64,000 nt of DNA from Lojkania enalia (lineage: Eukaryota > Ascomycota > Dothideomycetes > Pleosporales), in contig ML986690.1 of the NCBI GenBank assembly GCA_010094045.1, forward strand, positions 1 through 64,000, given 5' to 3'. Made by a program: the position numbers and the translations under genes. The notes beneath the pieces are model-generated. The model was not told the origin of the DNA, did no database searches, and was given only the letters and a program-made list of their open reading frames with translations. Shown here piece by piece: positions 9,946-22,721 of the stretch (positions are counted from its first letter, which is position 1; each line of letters opens with the position of its first letter).

Positions 9946-12063
9946 GGGTCTATATATCTTAATCTCTAGAGCGTGGATAAATTAAAATGCACGCCGGCCG
10001 CTTTTCCTCCTGCACATCATTGGTCGCAGTCGACATCGGCTCGACTTTGATCATATCAAGCTGGACGACGCCTGTCGAATTTTGGCCATCGCAGATTGCT
10101 GAAGTGTCCCGCGAACCGGGCATAACGATCCCCGTTTCTCATGCATCGACCATCAATGACTGCCTGCTCTGTGCCGCACATTAGCAGCCACTGTACTATG
10201 TATAATCTGTCAACTCTTTGTGGATCCTTATGGGCAGATCACAACGCAAGCAGTATGTCTTAAGGTAAGCCTCTAGCTAAAAATAGAGAGTCCTTGTACA
10301 GGTTCTCGAAGGTTTGACGGAAGAGGCCCGTTTGCATCACAGAAAGACAACCTAACTATTGGTTCGAGATCCACGTTAGGTAGCGGCAAATGCTATTATA
10401 GAATGGATTGAAATGGGCCATCAGTACTATCGATTCATATCGAGGGCGGTCCAAAAAGGAAATGTTGTATTGGGGATCGAAATGGCTTGATAAAGTCGCC
10501 CACCCGCATAAGGTTATCAGTCAGTCTTGTCGGGCACCTAGACAGCCATCCATTAATCTGTTTGATATTGATCACCCCCTCGTCCGTTAGATGTACTCTA
10601 GGTCAACGCCGATGAAGTAGTCGAGTCCTCCTCTATCGCCACGTGCAAACATGCTTCCGGGTCGCCAGACTAAGAGTGACGCGTCCCGAGTACCGTTCAC
10701 TTGAAGCTCTTCAGCCCTGTGTGCAATCCGCTAGCGCAGGGCGATGTATACCATCAATTTACGATACCTGGCTGCTGGATGCAGAGGATATAGGACACAG
10801 GCATTTGCATGTTGACCAGCCCAGTGACTTCGGACACTCTGGCAAAAGGACTAGTCACGGAAACGATTGAGACGGGCCTAAGGAAGAGACAAGGAAGAGA
10901 TGGATGAAGTTTTAGAAAGTGGTAGTATCTGGAGACGCAAGCTTACTTCGTGGCCTAGTGAGCTCGGCAGGCAGACTTGGGATGTTGCGGTGACTATTCT
11001 TCTCGGACGAAAACCCACACGTGAAGAGACAATTGGCCAGCTGCATGCCAGAGTGGCCTTGGAAATCGAAATTGGATAGGAGATGCCCATACATGGCCTA
11101 ATGCATGCGATGTGGAGACCTGTGGAGTGATGCGATGCGGGCGCTCAACGACATCCTAGCGAAGCTTCTCTCGTCCGACGTCCCATTACCAAGGGCGGCC
11201 AAAATCTGCAGGCCGCAGCTACATTTGGGTCTTGTGCATCGACTAAGACAATCAATTGAAAGAGTATGGAGTATGATGGAGTCCGCTCTAAAGGTATTTG
11301 CTATGGAAAGGGCGTAACGCTGGGTGCAAGTGCTGGAAATGTGCCTTGCCCGGTAATCTAGATCTCAGTATGCTTCTTGGCCGCTCCAGGCTTACGACAA
11401 TAGCTTGGAAAGGAACCACTGGACAAAAATAGTACGATGCCTACGGCGCGTACGCGTCTATGATGTGCGAATCCTAGGAAGTCGAAAAGGCTTGTTGATT
11501 GCATCCGGGACATGTCGATGACGCTGCGAAACCGTACTACTCGGGGTTGTCGGCATAGACGTCCAGCCACGCCCAAAACAGCACCCCATGCGAACGACTG
11601 CACGGCAGCTGATAGGGCGCGGCAGCCTGGAGAAGCAATTATTAGGAACCTATGTTTCTCACATGCAAGGTACAGCGTTCACAAGTCATCATAGGCGAGT
11701 AACTTCATTGGTGGCGCTGATCGTCGCCCAGCCACCTCTACCAGCCACTCCCGCCAGTGCCCGACTCTTAGGTTCGTAAACATAACACTACGGGCTCCCA
11801 GCCAACTCCACCACCTACACCCCCAGACGCATGCTTGCTCAGTCACTCTTTTGCGCTTGCTAATTATTTTCATAGCTCACCTACTCATTCCGAGTACCCA
11901 CATCTCTCACTCGAAAACTGCAGCTTATGAGCGTCATCCACTGTCGACCAGGCTGCTTGCGCGGCTCCATCACTCCACGTCCTCGGCCACACGCTTCTGT
12001 CTACACTCTTTCCACGACACCTTAGGTATTCTTAGCACAACAAGAGACGGACTCCAAAAAAAA
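9946..12063. other. Intergenic stretch with no supported gene
   Basis: Together with 9019-9672 this separates the peptide gene from the C2 gene. Only short frames occur on both strands and none has recognisable motifs. The last 200 bases (from about 11850) are rich in C, T and A and end in AAAAAAAAATGG, consistent with the leader of the C2-protein gene. Confidence 0.6.
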
Positions 12064-15058
12064 ATGGCTACGAAATTAGCGAAATTGCCGACCTTTGGAG
12101 GTGCACATACCTCTGGTATATACTCTGATATGACCGTGGATGGGCCGGAGATAGGTACATTGGTGGTCATCGTGGACAGGGCAAAGAACCTACCAAACAG
12201 GCGTTCTATGGGCAAGCAGGATCCGTACTGTGCCGCCCGATTGGGCAAAGAAGCGAAGAAGACGACGACGGATAAACGAGGTGGCCAGACGCCGCGCTGG
12301 TAAGTACTTCCCACTTCGTGTCGAAGGCGGCACTTTCCAGGCGAGCACTAATAGATGTGGCAGGGATCAGGAATTGCGGTTCACGGTGCACGACTCACTC
12401 GATTACCACAACCTCAAGGTATCCGTCTTCAATGACGACAAGAAGACCGAACTCATAGGCGAGGCGTGGGTTAACTTAGAAAAAGTTCTGACACCGGGCG
12501 GTGGCCAGAGCGATACGTGGCACGGCCTCAATTGCAAGGGCAAGTACGCGGGAGAGATTCGCATGGAGCTCACATATTACGATACTCGGCCAAAAGCGGA
12601 AAAGCCGCCGACAGAGAAGAAGCAGTCAGCACGACCAGACAACCAGAGCCCTTCGGTGGGTGGGCCGCGAGAGGCAACGCCTGTGAAGAGACGACCGCTC
12701 CCTTCTGACCCCACTGGCGCTTCTCCCTCACCTGTAGGCACACCGGATGCTCGTGGACCGCCGTCCCAGTCTGGGCCTCGGGGCTATCCAACTCCCCCAC
12801 GACAACAGCGACCGAGCGACTATACGCCTACACACCAGCGCCGAAATAACCACTCCGAGAATCAGCCCCACTCGGTTGAGCGCCGAAGGCCTCTACCAGA
12901 TGCTTCGTCTTTGAATGGTACCCCTACCTCAAGCCATCACAGTCCAGGACACCAGCAGCGAGCATCGAGACCGGCCGACCTCGACCCGTACAGCGCACCC
13001 CATAATATCTCCCAGGCTACCACCGCACCCCCACTCAACGAAGATGGCTTTGACATCTCTTACACCGCGCCGAAGCCCTACGAGATTCGGCCGATTGACT
13101 CGATGCCGCAACATCCGCGAGATCTTGGTAGCCGAGCAATGTCTCAGGTTGACTACAGGAACTCACAAGGGCATTTGCAAAATCACCTAGACCTTCCTCA
13201 CTCCCACTCCGCGCCAGTCATTCCGACGCAATCCGGGTACGACCGCGATCCTCAGCGACAAGATCCTTACTCTCATTACTCTGACGGGCATACTTCAGAG
13301 CGCATCCTCCAGGAGCCGCACGAGCATCATTTACAGGCGCAACGGTCGTTTCATGACCCTCCATATCATGTTGAGCCCCTTAGAACGGGACGAAGTAATG
13401 ACCGAGGGCAAGATCACACATCTCCCCATGACCCATATCGCGCGAACAGCTACGCAGAGCTACAGCCTCACTACAATCACTACCCGTCGTATGCACGGCC
13501 ACCAAATGCAATGCAACCTACAGTTGAAGATGAGGATGACGTCCCACCTCCACCTCCTATACATAGAAGCAGCGCTATGACAATGAATCAGCAATATCAA
13601 CCTCAGCCGTCAAGTTATCTCGACGATGCTCCCGCACCTCTCAATATCAACCGGTACCGAGACGACCCCTCTCTCGTTCCGGACGACACCTCGCCCCAGC
13701 TTTATGGAGCCAACGATTATACCAACCCTCCGTCAACGGAGCGGCGGTATACTCACCCCCGTGCCTCGCCTCAGGCAACAAGCAGACCAGTATCCCGCGA
13801 TGCAATGGTCCCGTCTCCATTAAGAAATGAAACTTCTTCTATTCCCTCGAGCCTTATTGCCGGGTACGATGCGTCTCGTCAAGAGAATTCCTATCAAAAT
13901 CCTCCCTCCTATGAAACGCCGCCTCGGCAGCGACATCTGTCCGAGCCAGATTATCGAACTCCTCCGCAATATGAAACTCCACCTAGACCACATCCTTTAA
14001 CTCAGCACCAATCTTTACCGCCAACCGAGTCCTCAGCATACTATCAGCACTTATCACCACAAGAGCCTAGGGTCATATCTCCGAATCAGAACCCTACGCC
14101 AATTGTCAAACCTCGCGCCACGAGCCCTGGAATGTCCCATAGTCCAGCTGAGGAACGCACCTCAAGACTGCCTGCTCGCAGCATGCCGACACGCAAGTCC
14201 GTCTCTCCGCGGCCACCTCCATCTATTACCGACCCTACAGATCCTGTTGAACGTAGGATGTCTGGAGTCCCATTTGATCCGGATAGCTTCGACGTCTACA
14301 ATCCAACAGTATCCAAATTCGGCAGCAGCGGAAGCTCCGGGGATGATCGGCGTTTAAATAATGTCGAGATAAACGATAAAGGTCAGGTGGTGACATTTAG
14401 TGGCCGTGTCATTGATGCCTCAGATCACCTACCACTTGACAGCTGGGCTCCCGAACCGGAACCAAAAGGCCCTCAGAAAGAACGCCTTACCCGAGAGAGA
14501 CCGGCCCTGAGTGGTGCCAGAGATATCGAGGCAGCGAGACAGAGAGAACGGGATCGCAAAGAACGAGACCGCATTCGAAATGCAGTCAATTCCTCATTCG
14601 ATTCGAGCGATAGCTCCCACAATGCTTTGGTTACGTCTAGGCATTATCAGAACCACGATTCGCCTGTCAATGCGAGTACTATGGTTCTAGCCGATAGCAC
14701 AACAACGCCCCCTAACTCTGGAGGCCGTAACAGACTACAGAAACGCAATCAACGGCCGATATCTTCATTCATTCCTTCTTCCCAGTCTTCTCCTTCAAAT
14801 ATTCCAACTCCGAATACGCAAGTCCTCCGAGAGCGCGAAAATCTTGGAGGTTACGGAAGTAGTCCTACCTACGATGCCGGGTCGAGGCATTCAGTTGCTG
14901 CTCCACCCATTCCAGCAAAAATCCCACTCAGTGCCGATGATAGCATGCAAGGAGAAGACATGACAGCCCTCAGTCTAGAGTTGCAGAGCATCGATATTGG
15001 GCCTGGGAGTGGCGGCAGGACAAGGGGAACTGCCAGAAGGAGATTTGGTGGATACTAA
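12064..15058 (+). CDS. C2-domain protein of the Inn1/Fic1 ingression type
   Basis: Exons 12064-12299 and 12364-15058; the 64-bp intron has GTAAGT, branch CTAAT and a GCAG acceptor; 976 residues. The C2 domain covers about residues 25-135: G-T-L-V-V-I-V-D-R-A-K-N-L-P-N, then K-Q-D-P-Y-C, and after the intron D-Q-E-L-R-F-T-V-H-D and ELIGEAWVNLEKVL, followed by a YAGEIRMELTYY strand. The rest is disordered and rich in Pro, Ser, Gln, Tyr and His, with many P-x-x-P and PPPPP stretches suited to SH3 binding. In yeasts, Inn1/Fic1 proteins pair an N-terminal C2 domain with a PxxP tail and act at the cytokinetic ring with SH3 partners. Assignment to that group is by architecture and C2 features; calcium-binding ability is not established. 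Confidence 0.85.
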
Positions 15059-15730
15059 TGAAGCATACGTAAGCAATAGGGATTTAATATTCACGAAGGT
15101 GCAACATATATAAAACATCGGTGGCGTTTTTCTTAGGTCTATGATGTCTGTAAATAGTAAGCATTGGGGCAGCGCTTGGCAAAGCCCTTGGGCGGATTCG
15201 TCCTACGATCCTTAAATGGTTTTACAGGCCTTTCGAGCGCCTCTCTTTCCAACCCAGACAGACCATTTAATTCATAGATTTCTCTATATTTTGATGTTCG
15301 TGGTGATTTCGTGATCTTAGGTGTTCCGCCTCAACTTATCTTTAAACTTTCCTACAGCAGTACGCCGTGCGATCTAGCAGCCGCGATCTCACGCATATCT
15401 GCTTTAAGTGTCGCTGATCGTTTCTTTTTTTTTTGCGGACGGTTCCACTGCAACCTTTGGCCATTTCAACAAGGCCTACTTAAGCTTGGGGAAAGACATT
15501 TTGCGCGCAATCAGTGAGGTCGCCGTGACGTCAATCAGGATCCACGCATTCTTTCATCATCGCTGCACACTTCAGCTTCTGTCCCATATAACGTCAATCT
15601 TCTCCTCGATATTAAAATGCTAATTCAACACAATCGTAACCAATTCTCCCACCCACATTTTTCAAGAACTTTTATGCGACTTCAGCAATTCTTTGATTGA
15701 ATTCAAACAACTATCAGTTCAAGAGCAATT
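15059..15730. other. Intergenic: 3' end of C2 gene and leader of next gene
   Basis: No gene. The sequence after 15059 is AT-rich and suits a 3' UTR. From about 15550 to 15730 it is C/T/A-rich without ATG in frame, typical of a fungal 5' leader. Confidence 0.5.
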
Positions 15731-16329
15731 ATGTCTCGCGAATACGGAGGCCAAGACTTGAATGAGCTCGCAAAGCAGGCAGAGCGCGAACTAAACTCTA
15801 AGGCTGCGAAACAGGGTCATGATGGCAATATTTCCGCAAATCACGCGAGTGGTATTGCTAGTGATTCGAGTACGTCCTCATGCCTGAACGCTCCACCATC
15901 CATTCCATGCCAATTTCACAATTCCTTTCATGATAAGGGTTAACTGGTAATTAGCACTGGAGTCTGGCGTCGACGAGTCTGTTCGCGGAAAATTCCCCGG
16001 TAGTAGTGTGATTTACGGCTCCGGCGCTTCTGGAGCGGGTGACAACCGCGAGATCCCACTCTCAGAAGGCGGCGACCTGGATCCTAGGACTGGAAAGTAC
16101 GTACTCGATACCGCCTATCCTCGTTGCATGTTCCTTAAATTTAGATAAGGACTAATCACTATGCAGACCTTACAAAGCTCGAGACTTCGAAGGCCTTGGC
16201 GGCCCGGAGGATAAGAATAGGTTGTATACTGATGCGAAACCTGGAAACGATGATGTGAGGGGAAATATTAGACAGGGTGGGAATACGGTCAAGCCTGCCG
16301 GAAGCATGTCTGGGAATTTGAAGAAATAA
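15731..16329 (+). CDS. Small hydrophilic, probably disordered protein (147 aa, three exons)
   Basis: Exons 15731-15869, 15955-16096 and 16167-16329. Both introns have GTACGT donors; the second shows an ACTAATCAC branch and a GCAG acceptor. The lengths add to 148 codons with a clean frame. The protein is rich in Gly, Asp, Lys, Asn and Ser, with no hydrophobic core. It starts MSREYGGQDLNELAKQAER and later carries GKPYKARDFEGLGGPEDKN, a motif that I believe recurs in small conserved proteins of Pezizomycotina of unknown role. Glycine-rich hydrophilin-like composition hints at a stress or structural role, but no function can be given. No signal peptide or membrane segment. Confidence 0.8.
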
Positions 16330-17040
16330 ATGAAGAGCGAGATGCCTCCTATGAGAATTAGAATCATGCGATAAAAAGCCAATGAAATACAGCTTAATTC
16401 TGGTTTGTGAGGGCCACAACAAGATGTGATAATATGCTTCCAAGCTCATACAAAGTGGGTGTCATGTCAGCACCTGGTCAATTAACCCACAACAAGCTCA
16501 TACGAGCAGCTCAAACCGTCCGTTAGGATAGTGTTCCAATTAGGGGTCATACAAACGTCGTACACAGTCGTGATTGTGCCTGTCTCATGTTAGAGCGCCA
16601 AGTATGCCGTGCGACTTTATGTTTCAGTCCACATTTAAGGGCCCCACGAATAATAGTATTTGACATTCTCCACTGGTATCAAAAAATAGAAGGTTTTAGG
16701 GGCAACTGCGCAGCATAGAATCTTCTGGAGTTACATTAAACCCAAAGCACGAATTCTTGCCGCTATGGAGATAAGAGTTCTAGAGGAGGCTCATGCGGCG
16801 CAGTGCCGACTCTGAGTTCTGATACTCTAGGGGACAGGCATCAACAAGTTTGTGTAATGTATAGTCAAGAGAGTCTATCATCTTAATACAAGTCTTAGAC
16901 ATCAGTTTAGCTTATATTCATCCCAATAACGTCTTAAAGAACACGCTCTGAACCCAACAAACGAAGCAATCTTCTCTTCCTAATCTATCTCGACTCCTAC
17001 AATCTGGCTCCAACATAGGCTTAATACATTTACATGCGCT
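16330..17040. other. Intergenic, no gene seen
   Basis: About 0.7 kb of AT-rich sequence. Contains only short frames. The final 60 bases before 17041 are the probable leader of the RNase III-domain gene. Confidence 0.5.
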
Positions 17041-17619
17041 ATGTCAGACGAATATTGCATCATGGATGCTCGCGTTGCCAAGTGCGAATCCATTCTCAAC
17101 TACACCTTCATCAACAAGGAGCTCTGCCTCGAGGCACTGCAGCTCGCAGGTGGGATCCCAATCTTTGGAGGCAAATGTCGAATGATATACGCCGGTAAAA
17201 CATATTGGATCCCAAAGAATGAGCGCTTAGAGTGCTTGGGAGATGCGGTTCTCACATTCGTACTCGCCAAGCTATGGTACCCAACCAACACAGACGAAGG
17301 TATGTATAGATTAAGATAGATCAGAAGCCTTACTGAATTATTTGGTGCAGGTTACTTCAACAAGATGATCAAAGAACCGAATGTTATGAATGCGAACCTA
17401 GGTAGTGTTGGAGGCATGCTTGGACTGGATAAGTGTGCGCTGTTGAATCAGGGCACGGTGTATATCGGGACGAAGAAGATTGCTGATATTGTTGAGGCTC
17501 TTATTGGAGCTGTGATGCAGGATGGTGATTTGGCAGCTGCTGAAAAAGTTATTAAGACTCTAGGTCTTGTGCCGCAGGAACTTTTGAAAGGAGATGGTGG
17601 TGTTAAGAGTATATTGTAG
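17041..17619 (+). CDS. RNase III-domain-only protein with intact catalytic acids (175 aa)
   Basis: Exons 17041-17299 and 17351-17619; the 51-bp intron has GTATGT and GTGCAG. The family signature N-E-R-L-E-C-L-G-D-A-V-L is at residues 60-71, and K-K-I-A-D-I-V-E-A-L-I-G-A-V follows at 128-141. The acidic residues that bind metal in RNase III (E38, E41, D45, D114, E117 in the E. coli enzyme) have counterparts E61, E64, D68, D132 and E135, so cleavage of double-stranded RNA is possible. Only one RNase III domain is present, with no dsRNA-binding domain, helicase or PAZ, so it is neither Dicer nor a Rnt1-type enzyme. Its size resembles bacterial Mini-III. Substrate and location are unknown. A related but broken protein lies at 44950-45569. 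ATG 17041 fits; the Met at residue 8 is an alternative. Confidence 0.85.
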
Positions 17620-18423
17620 TTACGGAGAAGAATGAGTGGCATAGATGGGGATAATCTTCCTTGTTTTGTTTAATGTTTCAATTTTGTCTGGTTTTGTATA
17701 CTAATTCTCGCTCTCAATATCTAGGTATGGACGGGATAGACTAATCAAGAGGGCCAATTAACTGATTTTAAAAGAACGTTTTAGACCATCATCTAAATAA
17801 CTAGTAACCACTTCAAGCACAAAATTGTGGGCCTTGCTAATATCATCTCGATGTGAAAGTGTGTTCATTGTCCTGAGAGGTTGTGTGAGATTGTTAAATG
17901 TGTGCAGCATTTCCAAGGACGAAAGCCTACATCCAAGCGCTGGTACAGAGGATCTGGACTATCTTCAATGCCCAGTAGATCCAGTTCTTCATGATACTTG
18001 ATAGCCTCCTGGGTATCCTCTAAACAGATATAATAATATCCTCAGCCTATATCCAGCTCAAGACCCTAACCATGTGGTGATGCCAGCCACTACCATCTCC
18101 GTCCCTGAGTTCTTCGGCTCTATCTTCCTTGGACAACATCAAAATCTACATTTCTCTTTTTACCCTCCCCACGACCTAGTGAAGTCCCTAGCCCAATGCC
18201 AAATCGGCTTCAGCTATAACAAGCATTCTTATGGTACGCTCGAGGTATAATGCAACCAGATAGAAGTACACTTCAATAATGGTGATTGAGTGAGTGCACA
18301 CTTTTAGTAGTAGCCAATTCCTTTATTCCACGTATTTGGAATTCTCATGATCTTGCGTGTAGAGGATGACCACGAATTAGAAGTCCATGGAGGTTACCTA
18401 GATACTCGCCTCCAGCGCCAGAA
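17620..18423. other. Intergenic, AT-rich
   Basis: No supported gene. A 56-codon plus-strand frame from ATG 18081 (PEFFGSIFLGQHQNLHF) looks mildly protein-like and might be a decayed exon, but nothing confirms it. Confidence 0.45.
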
Positions 18424-19010
18424 TCGAAAGACACTCCCCGCTCGCGTACCCCTCTACCAAGTTTTTCTACAATTCGGCCCAAATTTGCCCATGAGTCAAC
18501 TCTGAATTTCTCCAATAGTTGATAAGGTCATCCCGATATTTTGGAATTCCCTCGACGTCTCTAAGATCTGAATGGGCATTCCAACATAGTAGATCCGTGT
18601 ACAGCTCGAGTGTTTTGATATAGGTAATGCTTTCATGGGGAATGCATCGTAAATAGCAGTGAGTTACCCGTATACTCTTTAGGCAGAACCGACTCTCGCG
18701 ATAAAAAATTGGTATGGCCTCCTTGTACACTGACTTGCAAGTGCGAATAATCAAAGGATTTAGGTGAGGTTCTTAGCCTTTATATGACTTCTCAGCATAG
18801 GCATATCCATAGATGAAATCTTTTCCCAATTCCCGCTTGAGCGATCTTGTGCGGGGTTACGGCTGTATAGGCTCGTCAGGGGTGGGTTCAATGTCGACCT
18901 CGTATGGGAATGGAAGGATCTCTTTATAGATCCGAACGCGGATATCATATCATAGGGTAGATACAAAACTGCAGAATTGATCCGTTGTCCTAGGATCTAG
19001 CATCACTGTT
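18424..19010 (-). pseudogene. Decayed 2EXR/DUF7730-like (F-box-like) gene
   Basis: Read on the minus strand from about 18960, the DNA shows the layout of this large fungal family: an L-P-Y-D opening, then R-V-R-I-Y-K-E-I-L, and later L-I-I-R-T-C-K-S-V-Y-K-E-A-I-P-I-F-Y followed by E-S-R-F. The frame is interrupted several times. A 5-bp direct duplication (TATGA twice, near 18947-18956) shifts the frame right after L-P-Y-D. Stops TAA (about 18878), TAA (about 18774) and TAG (about 18466) follow. The last segment still reads LVEGYASGECLSILALEASI after the TAG. These breaks suit an inactive copy. The family's role is unclear; many members are species-specific. Confidence 0.6.
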
Positions 19011-21779
19011 AACGGAACACATTATCACTCGTCTAGGTTTGCTTTGCCTTGCGATGTTATGCTGGTGTGATTATCATAGACTTCTTGAAGCACGGTCATT
19101 GTGTGGGTTTCATTGTTATTGTTGTAACTTCATGCTTAATTAAATGGCTAGAAGAAGGCCAGTGGCACAGGGGTCTTTCACCAGGAAAGGCAGCAGGCAG
19201 GGTTGATGCCTAGCCGATGAATACCATGGCAACTACTTTACCTTCCTTCAGCAGTTAGGTGCATAATACTGTTGGGGAAACGCATTATCTTCAGAATAAA
19301 CTATTCTTATTATTACCTTGGGATAGTTTTGTTGCAATTCAATTCTCAAAGGCTTAAATAGTTCGCTATTATATAGATTCAACTCAAACTAAAACAATGC
19401 CCCATAACTGTAGATGCATTAACTCAACCGATTTGAATAAAGTTTTCAAAGAAAAATAATAGATAAGTTAGCCCACGGCTTCAGTATGCGGTGCCGATTC
19501 ACGACCACGTGACTAGGCACGCCAAGTTGGCACGGCCGTTACTGAATCTGAGCATGCGTTCTTTTCCTCCAGCAGCAATTTGAAGCCTTGTAATTCCATT
19601 TGAATTTAAGAACCAACTATTGCTATATATCCTAAAACAGAGTCTCAGCTATCATCCCACAAATCCTTGCAACAAGGCGTAACTGCTTTATCGCTCTGCC
19701 CTAGTTTAATTATGTCGAAGCGCAAGTTCTTGACCAAGAGGCTGCAGAATCTAGTCATTTCGCCAGCAACGCAGCAATGAATGCCTCCAATATGGCCTTT
19801 ATATGACAAAAGATATGCAAAGCCCACAAAAAGTCTATAGCTACAATGTCCGCTTTTCGAGAAATTGAGCGCGGATATTCGTATCTTACTCCATCAACTT
19901 AGGCTTGTGGACAGTCATCACCTTCAGCATATATGCAAAAATACTAGCGAAAAAGCTAGGTGCCAATTTGCGCATTTTTGATGTATCGATATGGAATCCC
20001 CTTTTTCCAGAGTGGCACCATAGGTGCTATGGGGAGAGAATGGAACAGCTCCTGTGCCAAAGAGTGTTTTACTATTTTCTCCTCACAATAACGGACGATA
20101 AGCTCCTCTCTCTTCTATTAGCTTATTGTCTAATGTGAGTGCAAATTCATGCCATTGCAGATCATTAGTAGCCTATAACTGAGCGATCAGATTCTTCAAA
20201 GCACCCCTTATGTTATATCACAATGCAGTGGAAAACATATTTCAGAATTCTATATTGCTATAGCTTTCAACATAAGGCTTGCTTTTTGGTCAATATCTTG
20301 ATATCATCTAATCGATATGCCACGACGTTTGGAAAACCTTTGCAGAGAATGAGTCTTATGGTAGTAAAATTGGCTCCTGCTTCATATAATAACACTATCT
20401 ACATTCATAAGGTGCCCCATGGATATGCACCCTCTTGTACAGGGTAACATAGAAGAGTTTAAACGCACCCTTTGAATCATAATAATCTACCCCAATTTTC
20501 TCGAGATATTAAAGCTCACCGATTTATCTGGACAAATACTTTCCTTCTCATGAAGTAAATCGCTTGTTCATTATGCCTAGTAGATTATGCTTGCCTAGGC
20601 CAACCTCCCGTTGAGCCGCCCTTTTTAATGTTTTCTCTCCTCGGCTATTTTAGGGTTCAATAGGACAAGGAGGAATACGCATTTAAACTGCAAAACGACG
20701 CAATTACGCACATTAAACACGAAGAACTTGAATGCGCACCACATCTAGTTTATGCTGATGATAATTGCAGAGGCGCCGGGGAAGGCTAAACAATTCCGAG
20801 TTACATACCCACGAGCACTGAGATGTGCTCATCATGGTGCCTATGTCGTCTACTATCGAGTCTAATATGATGATATAGGAAGGGGTAGCGGGTTCCTCCT
20901 GCAAAGAAGTCCTCGAGCCCTACGTCCATGAGATCGAAGAGGGGTACCTTGAAGGACTTGAGGGTTGGATCAATGAATTAAGGATACTAGGTGAGGAAAC
21001 GAGATGTGACTCAAGCAACAAAATTGACATAGAAAATAGTGAATTTAAAGAGTATACTCCCTATTTCTCATCAAAATGGCCCTCGGCTGACAGGTATTTT
21101 CAGCTTGGTAGGTAAAGCTTGCCATAATCATGACAAATTGAAGCTGATGAAAGAGCGTGGACCTTTCGGTTGGAAATTTAGTAACATTTTTTACTATGGC
21201 ATGCAGTGATCTTCTAATTGAAATGACAAGGAAAACAACTTTGGAATGAAATTTGAAGTCGTTTTCCAATTTTTCATGGCACACGAGAAATATTAATTAT
21301 CCATACTCCGACCAATACGTATTCTGATGTAGTTAAGGTGTATGGGGCGAGGCTATTACTTGAGCCGGCTATATTGAGACTGATTGCGGAATTGCAAGCT
21401 TTTCAATTGACAGATCAAATCCTCCAGAATGCTGGATTGCGCCCTTGCGCCCTTTGTTGCACTCCGAGGCAAAATGGAAGTGGACGCGGAATATGGAGTA
21501 GAAGAAAGTGTGGCCAAAGCCCGGGCCAAAACGATGCATATCAGACGTTGGGGGTTCCAGCATGGCGTAAACCAATCAAACGATCGTTTTGGCTAAAAGC
21601 AGAATACACGACTCAATACAAATGTAAAAGTTACGAATGGTCTCGTAGGACCAGCTCTAAAGCTTAGACCGGGGATGGAGACATGTGCCGCAGGCCAGCT
21701 CAGAACCAACGGGTTTATGATGCCCTTAGATGGATCGGATCTATAGATTATAGCATCACCATCACTGATAGCTCCTGAT
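19011..21779. other. AT-rich gene-poor island
   Basis: About 2.8 kb, visibly richer in A and T than neighbouring genes. Two stretches read like former exons on the plus strand: 20885-21110 (open, no ATG, contains EVLEPYVHEIEEGYLEGLEGW) and 21338-21667 (ATG not confirmed). Neither could be assigned. No terminal repeats or transposase motifs were seen. Confidence 0.45.
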
Positions 21780-22290
21780 ATGATCCTCTGCTTTGGGGGA
21801 ACCTAGTGAAGGAATTCCCGCCGCCCTTTCCAGCGCTCCGAAAGAGTGGAGGGCATTATCAAGTCGAGTGTGTCATTAAAGAGAACGGCATACCTCTTAC
21901 AAATGAAGACTTGAATAAAGCTATTGATTCTTTTTGTCAAGATGGACAAGGGATCAAAGAATCCGTCAAATCCTAGAAAATATGTTTGATTACCCTCTCG
22001 CCGGTCAACCACAATTCTACAATTACGAGCGGCATACAATGTTTCTAATGAGTTTCACCGAAATGGTAAATAGTGGTCCAGTGCTTTACGATGATATAAT
22101 ACGGTACAAGTAGGTTGAAGCGGGTTGGCTGTGGGAACGACTAGGCGGCTGATGTACTGGAGGAATTTTGATAAGAAGTTGGGGAAGGAGGATTTCATGC
22201 ATGCTCTTAGATATACGGTATGTTCTCCAGTCCAAATAAAATCTATAGCGGAGATTTCTAGTATAGATTTCTGCATTACAATTCATGACA
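21780..22290 (+). pseudogene. Unidentified decayed gene
   Basis: Three adjacent plus-strand segments in different frames all look protein-coding: about 21805-21974 (KEFPPPFPALRKSGGHYQVE, later TNEDLNKAIDSFCQDGQG, ending in TAG), about 21983-22112 (FDYPLAGQPQFYNYERHTMF onward, ending in TAG) and about 22140-22290 (RRLMYWRNFDKKLGKEDFMH). Shifts and stops separate them and no splice sites join them cleanly. I do not recognise the family. It is best read as a broken gene inside the AT-rich island. Confidence 0.4.
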
Positions 22291-22721
22291 TGTAAACATG
22301 GGTAAGAATTAGGGTACAGAATGCACAGCCTTCGTCTAAAGTTTGAGATAGCGAGGACATAACTGAAGATCCAATTTTTACTCTTTTACTACAGCTATTA
22401 GATCCTTATCTCTATCTTGGATAGTAATTATGTTAATCGACTGATCCAAACTATCTTAAGAGATATATTACGTCATTCCGCGCTTCGGAGAATTTTGGCA
22501 CATTACATACCGAACTGTTCCAAGCAGATGTTACCCATCAGCGCGATATTGAATGCATCAAGCATGATTTTAAATATATTCTATTTCATTAAGAGATTGT
22601 AAAGCTAGTAGCTAATCGGAATTTAACTTGAATAATATTCAAAGAAATTCTGTGTTATCATGATTTGTTACGTTTCGGTTCATCAAATTTTCAAGCGACT
22701 GATATAGTAGATCCCCAGATT
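22291..22721. other. Intergenic, AT-rich, no gene
   Basis: Nothing supported on either strand; strongly AT-rich, including the 3' flank of the DUF2235 gene. Confidence 0.5.

Noticed and set aside
10355..10380. GGTTCGAGATCC as a tRNA T-loop
   Set aside because: The flanking bases do not pair and no other tRNA arms are present.
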